This document shows positions 1 through 11,453 of a DNA stretch of 64,000 nt, piece by piece; the first letter of the stretch is position 1, and every line of letters starts with the position of its first letter. A program made the position numbers and the translations under genes. This stretch comes from Warburgia ugandensis (taxonomy: Eukaryota; Streptophyta; Magnoliopsida; Canellales; Canellaceae). The DNA lies in contig CP141126.1 of NCBI GenBank assembly GCA_035236585.1, forward strand, positions 8,507,001-8,571,000, written 5' to 3'. Below the pieces are notes generated by a model that was given only the letters and a program-made list of their open reading frames with translations, did not search any database and was not told the DNA's origin.

Positions 1-3000
1 AAAGGCAAGACTATGGTGACTTCCATGCACCAGCCTTCGAGCAGAGTTTATCAGATGTTCGACTGGGTTTTGCTGCTGTCTGAGGGGAACTGTTTGTACT
101 TTGGCAAGGGTTCTAATGCCATTGATTATTTTGCTTCCGTTGGATTCTCTCCGTCGTTTCCAATGAATCCTGCAGATTTCATGCTAGATCTTGCAAACGG
201 TGAGTTCATTTGTTTGCCTCTCTCTCTCATATTTAATTCTTTCTGTCCTGTATCTTATCAGATCCTATCCGATAATATCTCTAACAGGTGCAACTCACTT
301 GACCATTTAATTAGCTCAGTCTGAGTTGGTCTTCTTTCTTCTTCCTTGCATTCACTATAGCAGCTAGATGACAAACTATATGGTGTCTGCTCGTCTGCAC
401 GCGGGCAGCTAGACATATCTGTAGAACCCAAAATGGTTGGTGATGGAGGCTGTGGATTATGGGCCACATTCAACGTGGGCCAAAATCTCCTCCGTCGGAT
501 GATCCCAACCGATTCAATGGTCAAGATTTTAAGTATCATTCTTCTCAACTTTTAATCAGTTCACGTGAACCACCAATGGAGAAGATTCTCGATACACGGC
601 CTGCAAAGATGGGTCTACGAGATACCTTTTGATCTTTCGTTCCAGATCTTAGGTTTCTGATAACCCAAAAAAACTCTATAGAATGATGATTGATTAGGCT
701 CTCCGAGCCGTCAATTGTTGGGAACAGAACAATAGGTTTCATTGTCTTCGGTAAGTAGATCCATCTAAGATGAGGGGGATAAAGATCAACTGCTTCGATC
801 ATAGAACTTCTTGTCCCACATGTAGCTTTAGTGCTATATTTACACTGTATTGTATTGGGTGTTGCTCATTCTATAATCTCTCTGTATAATTCACACCACA
901 TCGCAGCTCTACCAATATTATATGAACATCTTTGTGTTATTTTTCATTATCTTTGCTCTTCACATGTATGGTAGTGCTGGCTTTGTAAAGCTTTACACCC
1001 CATCTTGTGAGGGTGAGATTGGTGCAGTGATGATCAATGCATTTGTTTCTTCTTTTCCCGGATTTATGGCTTATTCTATTGCGTGAGTAGGGAAAGGGGG
1101 AGTCTGTTTGTCGCATTGGATTTGATGTGGGTGGATAAAACCAATAGATGGGTAGTCTGCTCTTGCCCGTTTCTCCTTTCTTTTTCCTTCTGGTTTTGTC
1201 TTCATGAAAGCTCCGGTCAGTGGGAAATGATGCTCTGTTGCATTCCACGCGTCACTTACTTGAATTGGACGGCTCAGAAACGGGCTTTGCCTTTTTAGTT
1301 TTGTTCTGTTTTTATTGTTGAAAGGCCGGATGTGCCCTTTCCTTTCCCATCCGTTCTTATGATCCACAACTCTGCTTGACCTTTTTTATTCTTTCCTCGT
1401 GTTGGGACTAAGTGCACACAGATGTCAGCACTACTGTTGACATTTTGGGGCCCCGTTCATCATATGGTGATCCTAACCTCTTGATAGAAAGCTGTTTTTT
1501 ATTTAGGTTTTTTTTTTTTTTTTACTTAAAAATGCTAATAATTGACATGAATATCTTGTTATTAAGATCATCCATTTATTATGGACCCACTAGCACCAAA
1601 ATAACACAAATTAAGGTCTATTATTACCAATTCTTCCATTTTTCATAATGGGTACTAGAGGCAAAACTTGGTTCAAAAGCTAATCCCACTTTATAGTGTA
1701 GTATACAATTTATTTGTCTCCTGTGTGATTCTTATGGAGAACCTTCGGCTCAACGTTAGAGTTGTCGTCGTGTGATCTTGAAGTCACAGGTTTAACGTGT
1801 AAACAAAGCCTCTTGTAAAATACAATGTAAGGCTAGGTACTATTGACCCTTATGGTCTGCCCTTCTTGGGAACCCACATATGAGAGAGCTTTGTGCACAG
1901 GGCTGCTCTTTTTCTATGAGCTTCTATGGAAAAGTGCAGAATTCATTATTATTATGAGAAAGGGAGCTTTGGTGCAATAGTTGAGTTGTCATCACATGTT
2001 CAAAGCATGAAGACAATCTCTTGCAAAATATAAAATAAGACAACCTGCTATAGACCCTTTCTATAGACTATTTCTTTTCCTAATCACGTCCGAGAGATTT
2101 GTACAGGGGTATACGTAACTAAGTTAGTGGCAAAGCATTTGAGTAATTTTCTTCACGGGAACAGCAAATAAAAAACAAAGGATTAGGTTGCTTTCGAAGA
2201 CTCGTTTTTCCTTTGGTACTATGATAGTCACATGGAGAAGATGACAAAATGTGTGGCGTGAGAGAGCATTTATCTATTTATCTACCTATTTATCCATCCA
2301 TCTATCTATCTATCTATCAAATTCTTTTCTATATTCATTGAAAAAATAAAATAAAATAACAAAAATGAAAATGACTACTACCCACTGTATTCTTCCTCCC
2401 TCTCAGTGCAGTAGATGGCGTCTACGGACCAAAGTTTCATGATTCTTGGGGCCACAACTCTTCCAAAATACGGACTCTTCTATGACTAATCCTTATTCTA
2501 TCCTCTTTCCCATAAAAAGAAAATGGGGACCGGCTGGAAGAATGTCAACACTAGATGATGAAATCAGAGGGTTGATATTTGGTGCTCCTACCTCATCCTG
2601 TTCCACTTTCTATAGTGCCATGGGCACATCTTAAAGTAGGTTGGAACTGAAACACCTTTCTAGGGTTTTGGGACGTTGGCCGGCAATAATTCATTGTAAG
2701 GATTGGGTTGTTGAAACATGGGAGAATACTATATATAATTTAAGTATTCGTGGAACTGTGGGAATGGCAATCTTATGTTATGTAAATGTTTGCAGATTAT
2801 CCAATAATATTGGGGTTTGGTGTTTCATGCTGTCCATTTATAAGTTTGCTTATAATCTGGCTAATTGGGTTGATTCGTTTATGTAGGAGTTGCTCAGGTG
2901 GATAATCAAGGAGATGTCGAGAAATCCAACGTGAAGCAATTGCTTGCAACATCGTATAATAACCTGTTAGCTCCAAAGGTGAAGGCGTGGATTGATGAAG

Positions 3001-3721
3001 ATACCACGGCAAAAGACAGACCCCCCAAGGGTAATTAACTCACCCATTCCATATAAGCTTACAGCCACCGGTTTCGTGATAAACTTGAATGCTTTGGGAA
3101 TTGATTTCCATGCAAAAACAACTTTCTCTTTAAAAAGAAACGTCGGTATCCTTTGCCTTGGAATTGGATTCCTATTGTTTGTTTGATAATTCGACGACCA
3201 ATAATCTGTTAACAAATCAAAGTCTTAAAGGCCACATTAGAAAATAATTTTTTTGGATTCTGTTTTAATTGCTAAAGACATATAAAATAAACAGTATTCA
3301 GAAAAATTTGTTTGCATACACACCTATTAAAACTAGTTATATTTTAAATAGAAGCCAAAATTTTGTTTGGATAATCCTGTTTATTTTTCTTTACCTATAA
3401 AGGGTTCATAAATTCTTTTAGATGCATGTACTTAATCTAAATTACTAACTACACTATTTTGCAACCTATTTTGCTCAAAACTTTTAATATAAAAAAGCTT
3501 AACACTATAAATATATACACAACATTGAAACACCAATCAATTATGAAAAATTAAAAACCAGCATTCTATAGTAACGAGATAATGTATTAGTCGTTGTAAA
3601 TGATTCAAAACCAACATTCTTTACAAGTGAGATAATATCAAGAAGAATAGTCAACCCACATTCACTAGCAAGCAAATACAACCCACATTAAGATTATATT
3701 GATTAAGAAGACCATTTACAA

Positions 3722-3756
<35 letters not shown>

Positions 3757-5739
3757 TTAAGGTGGCAATGGAAGTCCTTGATCAGCAGCTAATGCATTCG
3801 CTATAGAATCTCTAATCTTAGAAGCATGATGAAAATGATCTAATGAAGTAGTAAAAATAGATGCCTTCCCCACTAATGTTGTACTTGTTCCTAGATGCCA
3901 CTAATGCCATGATACACGTACTTCAGTGACACTCAAATATGTCATCAGCCTCATTCTCCATAAGTATGAAATTATACAATGTACATTCAATTGCATTGAG
4001 ATTTCATATGCTAGCCGGAGTTTGTCGGGTCGAGAGAAAGAGAGAGAGGAGCTTTGGAAAGAAGGGAAGAGAGGAACCCACGTTTTTGTTTATTTCAGTA
4101 TTCAATTAAAAAAAGGTACTAGATATTGAGGTCAAGGGTTAGAGTGAAAACAGCCTCTTGTAAAAATGCAAGTAAAGCTGCCTATTATAGATCTCTGTAA
4201 TCCAACCCTTCTCCCAGCACTGGATAGATGGGAGCTTAGTGCATAGGGCTGCCCTTTTATACCAGATGTTGGTTTTTCTACCGCTTCATTTTTCTAGTTG
4301 AAGTATATTCGTACTTATTTTTTCTAGTCGAAGTATTAATTTCGCCAACCCAAACGCATTTTTCTTTAGGTTTTATTTATTTTATAAGAAAAAAAAAAGG
4401 TTTTCCAAACAAGGTAAGAGTTGGCTAGTGAAATTGTGGGCCATTTTGCATGGTCTGCAAACTGCAGGCTTCAGTAGGCTTTTGAAGAAAGGTCCACAAA
4501 CACATGCGCTTGGCTTGCCGTAACGGAACTTTGCATTGAGATGTCAGCAAAGTTCGATTATTTCGGTGAAAGCCCACAAGGACATGACTTCACAAGGCTC
4601 TAGTAACCACTGGCTGTGGAGCAAACCATGCACGGTAGAGGGACTGGGCGCTGCACAAGGAGAAAGTGGTCTTAAGCTGCTTTCAGTGTCGGCCATGAAA
4701 ACAGGCACAATATAGAGCAATCTAGGAGCGGTTTGGCACGGTAACAACAAATCATGGACAAGATTATCCAACAAAAGTTGTCTTAGCTCTGAAATTTAGA
4801 TGAGATGAGAATATAAAACAGACATCAAAAGAAAGCCACTTATTCAACTTGATCTTTCCTAACGTAACCATTTCTTTGAAACCAGGGGGGATGAGATCAA
4901 ACGAAGACGAGAAACGAAGTGAAAGCAGCATCAGCTGGTTCAACCAGTTCGCCATCCTTCTCCACAGAGGCCTCAAAGAGAGGAGGCATGAATCCTTCAA
5001 CTCCCTAAGAGTCTTTCAAGTGGTAGCAGCAGCAGTTCTATCGGGCTCAATGTGGTGGCATTCTGACGTCCGGGATGTACATGATCGCCTTGGCCTCCTG
5101 TTCTTCATCTCCATCTTTTGGGGCGTATTCGCTTCCTTCAATTCCGTGTTCACATTCCCCCAAGAACGTGCCATCTTCATAAAGGAAAGGTCATCGGGCA
5201 TGTACACTCTGTCATCCTACTTCATGGCTCGGATGGCCGGAGACCTGCCAATGGAGCTCATACTTCCCACAGCATTTATCATCATCTCATATTGGATGGC
5301 TGGGCTTCGGTCAAGTGCTATTACTTTCTTGCTAACACTAGCAGTACTTCTCGGGTATGTTCTAGTGGCACAAGGGTTGGGACTAGCTCTCGGAGCAGCA
5401 ATCATGGATGCAAAAAGAGCATCTACAGTTATTACAGTAACCATGCTTGGCTTCCTTCTCACTGGGGGCTTCTATGTACAAAAGGTTCATGCTTACTTGG
5501 CTTGGCTCAAGTACACTTCCTTTACTTACTACTGCTATAAGTTGTTTATAAGCTTGCAATATGGCCAAGGCCATGCACTTGCACTTCTGGGCTGTCCTCA
5601 CCATGGGAAAATGAATAATGCTGCCTGTGGATTTGTAGAAGAAGAGATCAGTCCGGTGTTGAGTATTTCTGCGCTGGTTCTCATGTTTGTTGGGTACAGG
5701 TTACTTGCTTATGCTGCTCTGCGAAGGATAAAAGCATGA
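1..5739 (+). CDS. ABCG25: ABCG-type half-size ABC transporter, ABCG25-like, 3' part of gene (3 exons in window)
   Basis: This is the C-terminal 398 codons of a plasma-membrane ABCG (WBC) half-transporter. Coding exons are 1-199, 2887-3030 and 4886-5739, each bounded by GT/AG; phases 1 and 1 join exactly (1197 nt) and end in TGA. Exon 1 opens just before the H-loop of the nucleotide-binding domain (TSMHQPSSR, then [10 protein letters not shown] and [12 protein letters not shown]). The last exon holds the ABC2 membrane domain: about six hydrophobic spans, [59 protein letters not shown], and the end ALRRIKA. These words, especially [17 protein letters not shown] and [17 protein letters not shown], match Arabidopsis ABCG25, the abscisic acid exporter, better than ABCG14 or ABCG21 as I remember them. 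The Walker A/B motifs and start codon lie left of the window. Both introns carry transposon debris but the frame is intact. ABA transport is inferred from the family. Confidence 0.93.
1736..1914 (+). mobile_element. Au-type SINE copy 1 (ABCG25 intron 1)
   Basis: This is a tRNA-derived SINE, nearly full length but diverged. It has the 5' GGAGAACCTTCGGCTCAACG stretch (A-box region), the TGTGATCTTGAAGTCACAGG palindrome-like segment before the B box, GCCTCTTGTAAAATACAATG, and the 3' GGGCTGCTCTTTTT end. It shares the transcription sense of ABCG25. I see no convincing target-site duplication. Confidence 0.75.
1964..2113 (+). mobile_element. Au-type SINE copy 2, degraded
   Basis: A second, older-looking copy lies about 50 bp after copy 1. 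It is recognisable from GGGAGCTTTGGTGCAATAG, GTTGTCATCACATG, CAATCTCTTGCAAAATA and CTATAGACCCTTT. The region between the A and B boxes appears shortened and the 3' end is poorly conserved. Confidence 0.5.
2271..2318. repeat. TATC-type tetranucleotide microsatellite
   Basis: The stretch is an imperfect TATC/TATT/CATC tetranucleotide run within ABCG25 intron 1, ending in a perfect run of TATC units. Confidence 0.8.
3725..3753. repeat. (TA)n microsatellite
   Basis: A perfect alternating AT run of about 29 bp lies in ABCG25 intron 2, just left of the Harbinger relic. Confidence 0.9.
3765..3990 (-). mobile_element. PIF/Harbinger transposase C-terminal relic
   Basis: Two short minus-strand frames resemble the C-terminus of plant PIF/Harbinger (DDE_Tnp_4) transposases. 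About 3925-3990 reads [19 protein letters not shown], close to the family's C-LHNFI motif and following acidic stretch. About 3765-3870 reads [16 protein letters not shown], like the RD-IA-(A/E)MW tail. The frames are offset and the first ends in a stop, so this is a dead fragment. No terminal inverted repeats were found by eye, so the element ends are unknown. It lies antisense inside ABCG25 intron 2. Confidence 0.45.
4125..4259 (+). mobile_element. Au-type SINE copy 3, 5'-truncated
   Basis: The copy begins at TTGAGGTCAAGGGTTAGAGTG (B-box side) and continues through ACAGCCTCTTGTAAAAATGC, AAGCTGCCTATTATAGA and GGGAGCTTAGTGCATAGGGC to CTGCCCTTTT. The tRNA-like A-box half is missing. It lies in ABCG25 intron 2, in the same sense as the gene. 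Confidence 0.75.
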
Positions 5740-6399
5740 AGAGAATTCATAGAGCTTGGCTGGCTGCTTCTCCAACTTGATCTAACAAGAGCGCAATAGG
5801 CTTGACTGCTCATCCATTCATGTAACCACTTGAATCGGACTTGTGTTATATGTTTGATCTAGGCTCATTGGGTAATGATCTGCAAGGGCAACCCAAAGAG
5901 CGGCTTTTGCACAATAATAGATTTCATACTGTAAGTGAATAGAGAGGAGAATTCCCAGTCGAAGATAATTGGAAAGATAATGAACAGAACATCAACGTAG
6001 CAATTTTTTAAAGAAAACATGGAAACCCATTCAAGTTATGGATGCCAATCTTCAATTTCATGTTGCCAACCCACATGCCGTTATTTGAGACAATAGGATT
6101 AAGTGTCACTGTGATAAATTAGATGGCCTAAATGAGACTTAAACTCATCGGTGATAGGTAGTACTGTACTCATAAAGTATATAAGAATTAATCAAAGTCA
6201 GCAACAAAGCTTGCTTTTCAGCAGAGCTTACCAATGGTATAGGCAATTCCAACCCCAAATCTGGCTCTATTCAAAGAATCCTTTTATTTGACATCATTGA
6301 TATTCACACTTCATCAATGAACATAGCAGGATTAAGAATCCTCTCGCAACAAAGCTATCAGCAAGATTTCAGAGGCAAAAATGCTTTTGGGCACCTAGG
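5740..6399. other. ABCG25 3' flank
   Basis: This holds the ABCG25 3' UTR and downstream spacer. I see no coding potential and no convincing canonical AATAAA signal; an AATAAT occurs near 5914. It ends at the left target-site duplication of the RTE insertions. Confidence 0.5.
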
Positions 6400-6415
6400 A
6401 CAGCAAACAACCAAT
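6400..6415. repeat. Left TSD of the RTE compound insertion
   Basis: ACAGCAAACAACCAAT here is repeated exactly at 8208-8223, bracketing both RTE copies and the spacer between them. A 16-bp perfect match at this spacing is the expected target-site duplication of a LINE insertion. Confidence 0.8.
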
Positions 6416-7261
6416 CATCATCATCATCAAGACCTTATCCCAATTAGAGGTCAACCACATGAATCTTATTCCTCCATTCATCTCCATTAAGTACCATGGC
6501 TTCATTTAGTCATAAAGTTTTTAAATCTTTCCTCACCACTTCTATCTATGTTCTTTTGGGCCTTTCCCTTGCCCTTTTAGAACATTCTACTTGTATTGCC
6601 TCACTCCTTCTAACTGGTGCTGTTGTTGGTCTCCTTTGAACATGTCCAAACCATCTAAGTCTAATCTCTCCCATCTTGTTACCTATTGGTGCTACCCCTA
6701 AATTTCCTCTAATATTTTCATTTCTAATTCTATCCTTTCTTGTCTTACTACTCATCCATCTCAACATCCTCATTTCTACAACACTCATCCTATGAGCATG
6801 ATGTTCCTTAACTACCCAACACTCTAATCTATAGAGCATGGCCGACCTTATGGCTATCCTATAGAATTTTCCTTTTAGTTTGAGTGGTACCCACCGATCA
6901 CACAAAACTCCAAATGCACATCTCCATTTGTTCCAACCCGCTTGGATTGTCAAGGTAACCTCCCTCTCAATCTCTCCACTCTCATGAATCATTGATCCTA
7001 AGTACCAAAAGTGGTCTTTTACGGTGACTTCTTGGTTATCAATCTTGACTAGTGTTCCACTCCTACTCCTCGCCTTGCTAAAATTGCATTCCAAATATTC
7101 TATCTTAGTTCGGCTAATTTTAAATTCTTTAGATTCTAATGCTTTTCTCTATAACTCTAGCTTTATGTTTATACCCTCCCTTGTCTCATCAAGTAAGACT
7201 ATATCATCTGCAAATAACATGCACTAGGGAATCTCCTGTGCAGATGTTTTGTTAACTCATC
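6416..7261 (-). mobile_element. RTE-clade LINE, 5'-truncated copy A
   Basis: This is the 3' part of a non-LTR retrotransposon on the minus strand. The 3' end is the trinucleotide tail read here as TCATCATCATCATCAAGACC, typical of RTE elements, which end in short tandem repeats rather than poly(A). The frame at 7094-6546 encodes the C-terminal region after the reverse transcriptase core, with YLGSMIHESGEIEREVT, MRMLRWMSSKTRKDRIRNE and RLRWFGHVQRRP. Farther 5' a frame-disrupted stretch still matches the FADDIVL catalytic region and, near 7245-7261, DELTKH. Compared with copy B it has several substitutions and an internal frame break near 7100-7200. Confidence 0.85.
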
Positions 7262-7373
7262 ATAACCAATGTGAAAAGGTATAGGCTCAATGACGATCCT
7301 TGGTGCAATCCTACAGTGATAGGAAAATCACCAGTCTTGCCACTAGTGGTCTTAACATTTGTTACCACTCCCA
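7262..7373. other. Spacer between the two RTE copies
   Basis: About 112 bp separates copy A's truncated 5' end from copy B's 3' tail. It contains AACCAATGTGA, which also follows the right TSD at 8218, and a weak resemblance to 8383-8430 (GGGCTC, TGGTGCAATC). It may be displaced host DNA or a 5' extension of copy A. Confidence 0.4.
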
Positions 7374-8207
7374 CATATCATCATCATCAAGACCTTATCC
7401 CAATTAGGGGTCGGCCACATGAATCTTATTCCTCCATTCCACTCTATTAAATACCATAGTTTCATTTAGTCCCCAAGTTTTTAAATCTTTCCTCACCACT
7501 TCTATCCACGTTCTTTTGGGCCTTCCCCTTGCCCTTTTAGAACCTTCAACTAGTATTGCCTCACTCCTTCTAACTGGTGCCGTTGGTGGCCTCCTTTGAG
7601 CATGTCCAAACCATCTAAGTCTAATCTCCCTCATCTTGTTACCTATTGGCGCTATCTTTAAATTTCCTCTAATATTTTCATTTCTAATTCTATTCTTTCT
7701 TGTCTTACCACTCATCCATCTCAACATCCTCATTTCTGCGATACTCAGCCTATGAGTATGATGTTCCTTAACTGCCCAACACTCTGATCCATAGAGCATG
7801 GCCGGCCCAATAGCCATCCTATAGAATTTTCCCTTTAGTTTGAGTGGCACCCACTGATCACATAAAACACCCGATGCACATCTCCATTTGCTCCAACCCG
7901 CTTGGATTTTCTAGGTAACCTCCCTCTCAATCTCTCCACTCTCATGGATCAATGATCCTAAGTATTGGAAGTAGTCTCTCATGGGGACCTCTTGGTTATC
8001 AATCTTGACTGGTGCTCCACTCTTACTCTCCTTACTAAAATTACATTCCATATATTCTGTCTTAGTTCGGCTAATTTTAAATCCTTCCGATTCTAATGCT
8101 TCTCTCCATAACTCTAGCTTTATGTTTACACCCTCCCTTGTCTCATCAAGTAGGACTATATCGTCTGCAAATAGCATGCACCAAGGAATCTCCTCATGCA
8201 GATGTTT
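7374..8207 (-). mobile_element. RTE-clade LINE, 5'-truncated copy B
   Basis: This second RTE fragment, same strand as copy A, ends 3' at the TCATCATCATCAAGACC tail. Frames at 7850-7404 and 8270-7911 cover the end of the reverse transcriptase, with the active-site motif FADDIVLLDETREGVN (LINE FADD form), GFKISRTKTEYMECNFS, YLGSLIHESGEIEREVT, then the C-terminal WMSGKTRKNRIRNENIRG and LRWFGHAQRRPP. A stop near 7910 separates the two frames. The endonuclease and most of the RT are missing, so the copy cannot move by itself. It is 5'-truncated within codons for KHLHEE-IPWCM and abuts the right TSD. Confidence 0.87.
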
Positions 8208-8223
8208 ACAGCAAACAACCAAT
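8208..8223. repeat. Right TSD of the RTE compound insertion
   Basis: This is an exact copy of ACAGCAAACAACCAAT at 6400-6415, placed directly after the 5' truncation point of RTE copy B. Confidence 0.8.
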
Positions 8224-11200
8224 GTGATGATAAATGTGCAGGTACAACTAGCAATTGCAATTTTGAGCATTTAGTACCACCTGATTTTTTGCTGCACCTG
8301 GGAATACCGGACCTCAAAATTCGTTACTCATGACAACTACGGTTATAGAATCACGAAGGATCTCCTGGAAGAACAATCGTAATGTGATAAATATAGGGCT
8401 CTTCACTGGTGCAATCGCTATCATGCAATCGTCAACTCAAGGTTGGTACTAGAGTCATAAAATCAATAGTGCCAGGGTAGTATCTGCCATTTCCTATGCA
8501 AGAAGGTCAAACGATGAATAATCACAACCATTTTCTGAAGGGAAAAAGATTAAAACCAAGGTCTGTGAAGAATTAGGTTATAGATTGATCTGGTTTCAAG
8601 CTTATCACCTACATGAATCTTCCAGAAAATAAAACTGACAACATGTCCTCAAATTTAGTCCCAAATCTGGGTTTAGATAGTTTACTATGCCCTTTACGTT
8701 TTTACAGTCTTGGATAGATATGTCTTCAAACACCGTTAGAAGCTTTACTTTCTAGGCTGCTGCAGATTGCAGCTCCTGAAGGAGCAGACGTCAATTCCTA
8801 ACCTCTCTATTTGAGTGCTAAGGTGTATGAGGTTCCTTTTCCTCACGTGATTAATCACTTCTCTAATATTTCAGTCTTTTGCAGTGTAAGTAACCATTAA
8901 GGTCCTTGTACCAAAAAAAAAAAAGGAAAACCAATAAAGGCCTTATAGACTAGACACAATGGAACCATCTGAAATCATGAACACCACACTCCCGATGCAA
9001 GTATCTGTCATCTTCATGGTCTGTGACAAGTAGAGGTACACAATTCCCGTTGAGTGGGATATAAATGCTGGGTCAACAAGCCTTCTTCTGAGTTCTGCCA
9101 GAATGCTTGTAAGACAGCTCAGAAAGAGACTAAGTTCTTTCAGCAAGGAAACAAACAAAACCAAAATGGTCAAATTCCTGTCCTTTAAAATTATAAACTC
9201 TTTGTCATAACCAACGGCTCAAATAATGAAAGAGAAAAACTGCTCAAGAGGGTTGCAGAGTACTTTACCCCGTATGGTAAATACGTTTCCAAGCATTTCA
9301 TAGCCCCAAAAATGCACTAAGTAAATAAGTCTCATCATTTTCTCTTTTATCCGATCCAAAAATCTACCCTTTAAACAGGCCTTTGTTGTGCATTCCATGC
9401 CATGGCGGAAGTTGCATAAAAGGGATAAAGAACTATCCCTCATGCAAACATCTTGCTTAGACCAACTTCAAAGATCAAACTTCTACACTATGCTGCACTC
9501 ATAAACACTAGATCCTCATCATATCCAAATAGCCGAGTATTCATCCTCTTAATCACCTCCTCTAAAACATTATTCTTGTAGATGTAGTATCCAGAACTAT
9601 TTTTTTCCTTCCAATGACCATCTCCAGTAATAAATCAAAGCAGCTTAAAGTTGTAAGGCCAAGATAGCTACACTCTTCACTTTCTCAACAGGATGCTTGC
9701 ATGGGGATAACAATCCATGAATCAAATTATTCAGGACAGTGACCTCTTTCCCTACTACTAACGGCACTAAAGCATAATAAATTATTTAAAAACAAACAGC
9801 CTAGAGGTTTAAGGGCTATTTTATCTATGTTCGAATAAGATAGTTCATGTTTCATAGCTGTAAACAGTAAATAACTATCAATGGGTACTTTTACCCAGGA
9901 TCTGTTAACCCATCTCAACAGCCCTAAAGGATCTTATATTGAAGGTTCTAAATACTAGTAAAGACAATACATGGTCTATGAAATGATATCAGACAACTAT
10001 GGTACTTCCAATCACACACAGTACTTGCCAAAAGAACTGAAACTTTAGCTCTCCAAATTCTTAGGCTGCCTGTAGTCTTATTAACTACTGAGTTGCAGTT
10101 CCCAACCAGGAGTTGCTGATCCAAAGTTATTACATCAGAACAGCAGAGGGGGAAATTACAATGAAATTCCATCAGCTAAGATCAGCTTACCAGATCAACA
10201 TGGTTGATCCATGACACATATTCCATTTAGGATGAGTTACTGCTAACCAGAACTCCAACAACAAGAGAACAAACAAGAACCACGCTTAAATGATACCTAA
10301 TGGCCAACTTAGCACCTCAGAATCTTGCAAGAAAAATCAATGCATAAATAGTTAACAGATTAAATTCCATCCACACCCTACTCCTTGATACAGATTTTCC
10401 TTCCACATGGCCTCTCTCTTCCTGTGAGTTTTATCATGGGCTCCCCCTTGCACAATATGACACAAACATTTGAAACTAAAGGTGATATATCAAAGCAATG
10501 GAGATTAAAACACAAATATATTTCCTGTCTCACACTCTTAGCATTTAAAGCATAATAACCAAAGAGTAATAATAAGTTCAACTGGAGCAACAAGTACCAT
10601 TAACTTCAAGAGAATTCAAGAAAAATAAATACCAGACACTACAGACTACAACTAATAGAAATCCTATGTTGAATGATTGAGGCAAAACAGATAGTAAGTG
10701 CCTTTCATTTGTCATGAGATCGAAACATTTTTACTTCAGTATAGTTTTTCAATGGCAGGAGCTCTTTCAGATAACATCTTCTGCTAGATGGACACAGCAT
10801 AATTCTGAAGATGAAGAGCCCAAAATGCGAGAAGGAAACACGAGATATAAATAAGGAAACTGAATTCCCACAAGAACTCAGGCATTGCAGATGAGATCAA
10901 AGCAGACCCATGCTCAATGTCCAGTGGAGACTACTACTGGCTGGAAAATCAAGGTTGTAGAAAACAAGAATTGAATCCAACTGGAAGACAGTCCAAGGTC
11001 ATAGATCAGTGTTTGATACTACCTTTGTCTGTGAAAATTACTGTTCATAAGCCTATACAACATTACAGTTGATTAATCTCAAAACAAACAACATAATCTT
11101 CGACCATCAGAAATTCCAATGTTGCATATTCTCCTATCTATGTGCTAGCCATCTACGACCGACTTTAATTCAAAATGAAAATAACCAAATACTACAAAGG

Positions 11201-11453
11201 AACCATGATCCATCATAACCACTACAAAAATCATGTCACGCAAACATCGAAAACACCATAAACCTCAAAAATTAAGGCAAAATGGCAATCCAGAACCAAT
11301 TTCAAATTTTCAAGTAATACCCACTTAATCCCAAAATACGAAAACAACTAGTACGACGTTTCAATAACATGAACATCAAGCAAAATGCCTGAAACACAAA
11401 ATGAACAGATTTTGAAAAAAGAACGAGTGACAGGCATCGTTACAATTGAAAGT
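8224..11453. other. AT-rich intergenic region left of RPS17
   Basis: About 3.2 kb between the RTE insertion and the RPS17 stop codon. I found no recognisable protein on either strand; open frames such as 9173-8943 (-) lack known motifs. The part next to 11453 would hold the RPS17 3' UTR. Unrecognised non-coding transcripts or small exons cannot be excluded. Confidence 0.4.

Larger units (their letters stand above)
200..2886 (+). other. ABCG25 intron 1
   Basis: This 2.7-kb intron runs from GTGAGT at 200 to TTTATGTAG before 2887. It holds two Au-type SINE copies (about 1736-1914 and 1964-2113), a poly-T run near 1509 and a TATC-type simple repeat at 2271-2318. Small open frames inside it show no recognisable protein and are treated as chance. 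Confidence 0.8.
3031..4885 (+). other. ABCG25 intron 2
   Basis: This 1.86-kb AT-rich intron has its donor at GTAATT (3031) and acceptor AACCAG before 4886. It contains a (TA)n run, a PIF/Harbinger transposase relic on the minus strand and a 5'-truncated Au SINE. The acceptor choice is fixed by phase: the five G residues after CAG complete the split codon and lead into MRSNEDE. Confidence 0.75.

Noticed and set aside
5016-5604. Minus-strand and alternate plus-strand frames over the last ABCG25 exon
   Set aside because: They are shadows of the strongly conserved ABC2 membrane-domain coding frame.
7911-8270. The frame starting MLKIAIASCTC read as a full protein
   Set aside because: Its first 20 or so codons are host sequence beyond the TSD; only the later part is RTE reverse transcriptase.
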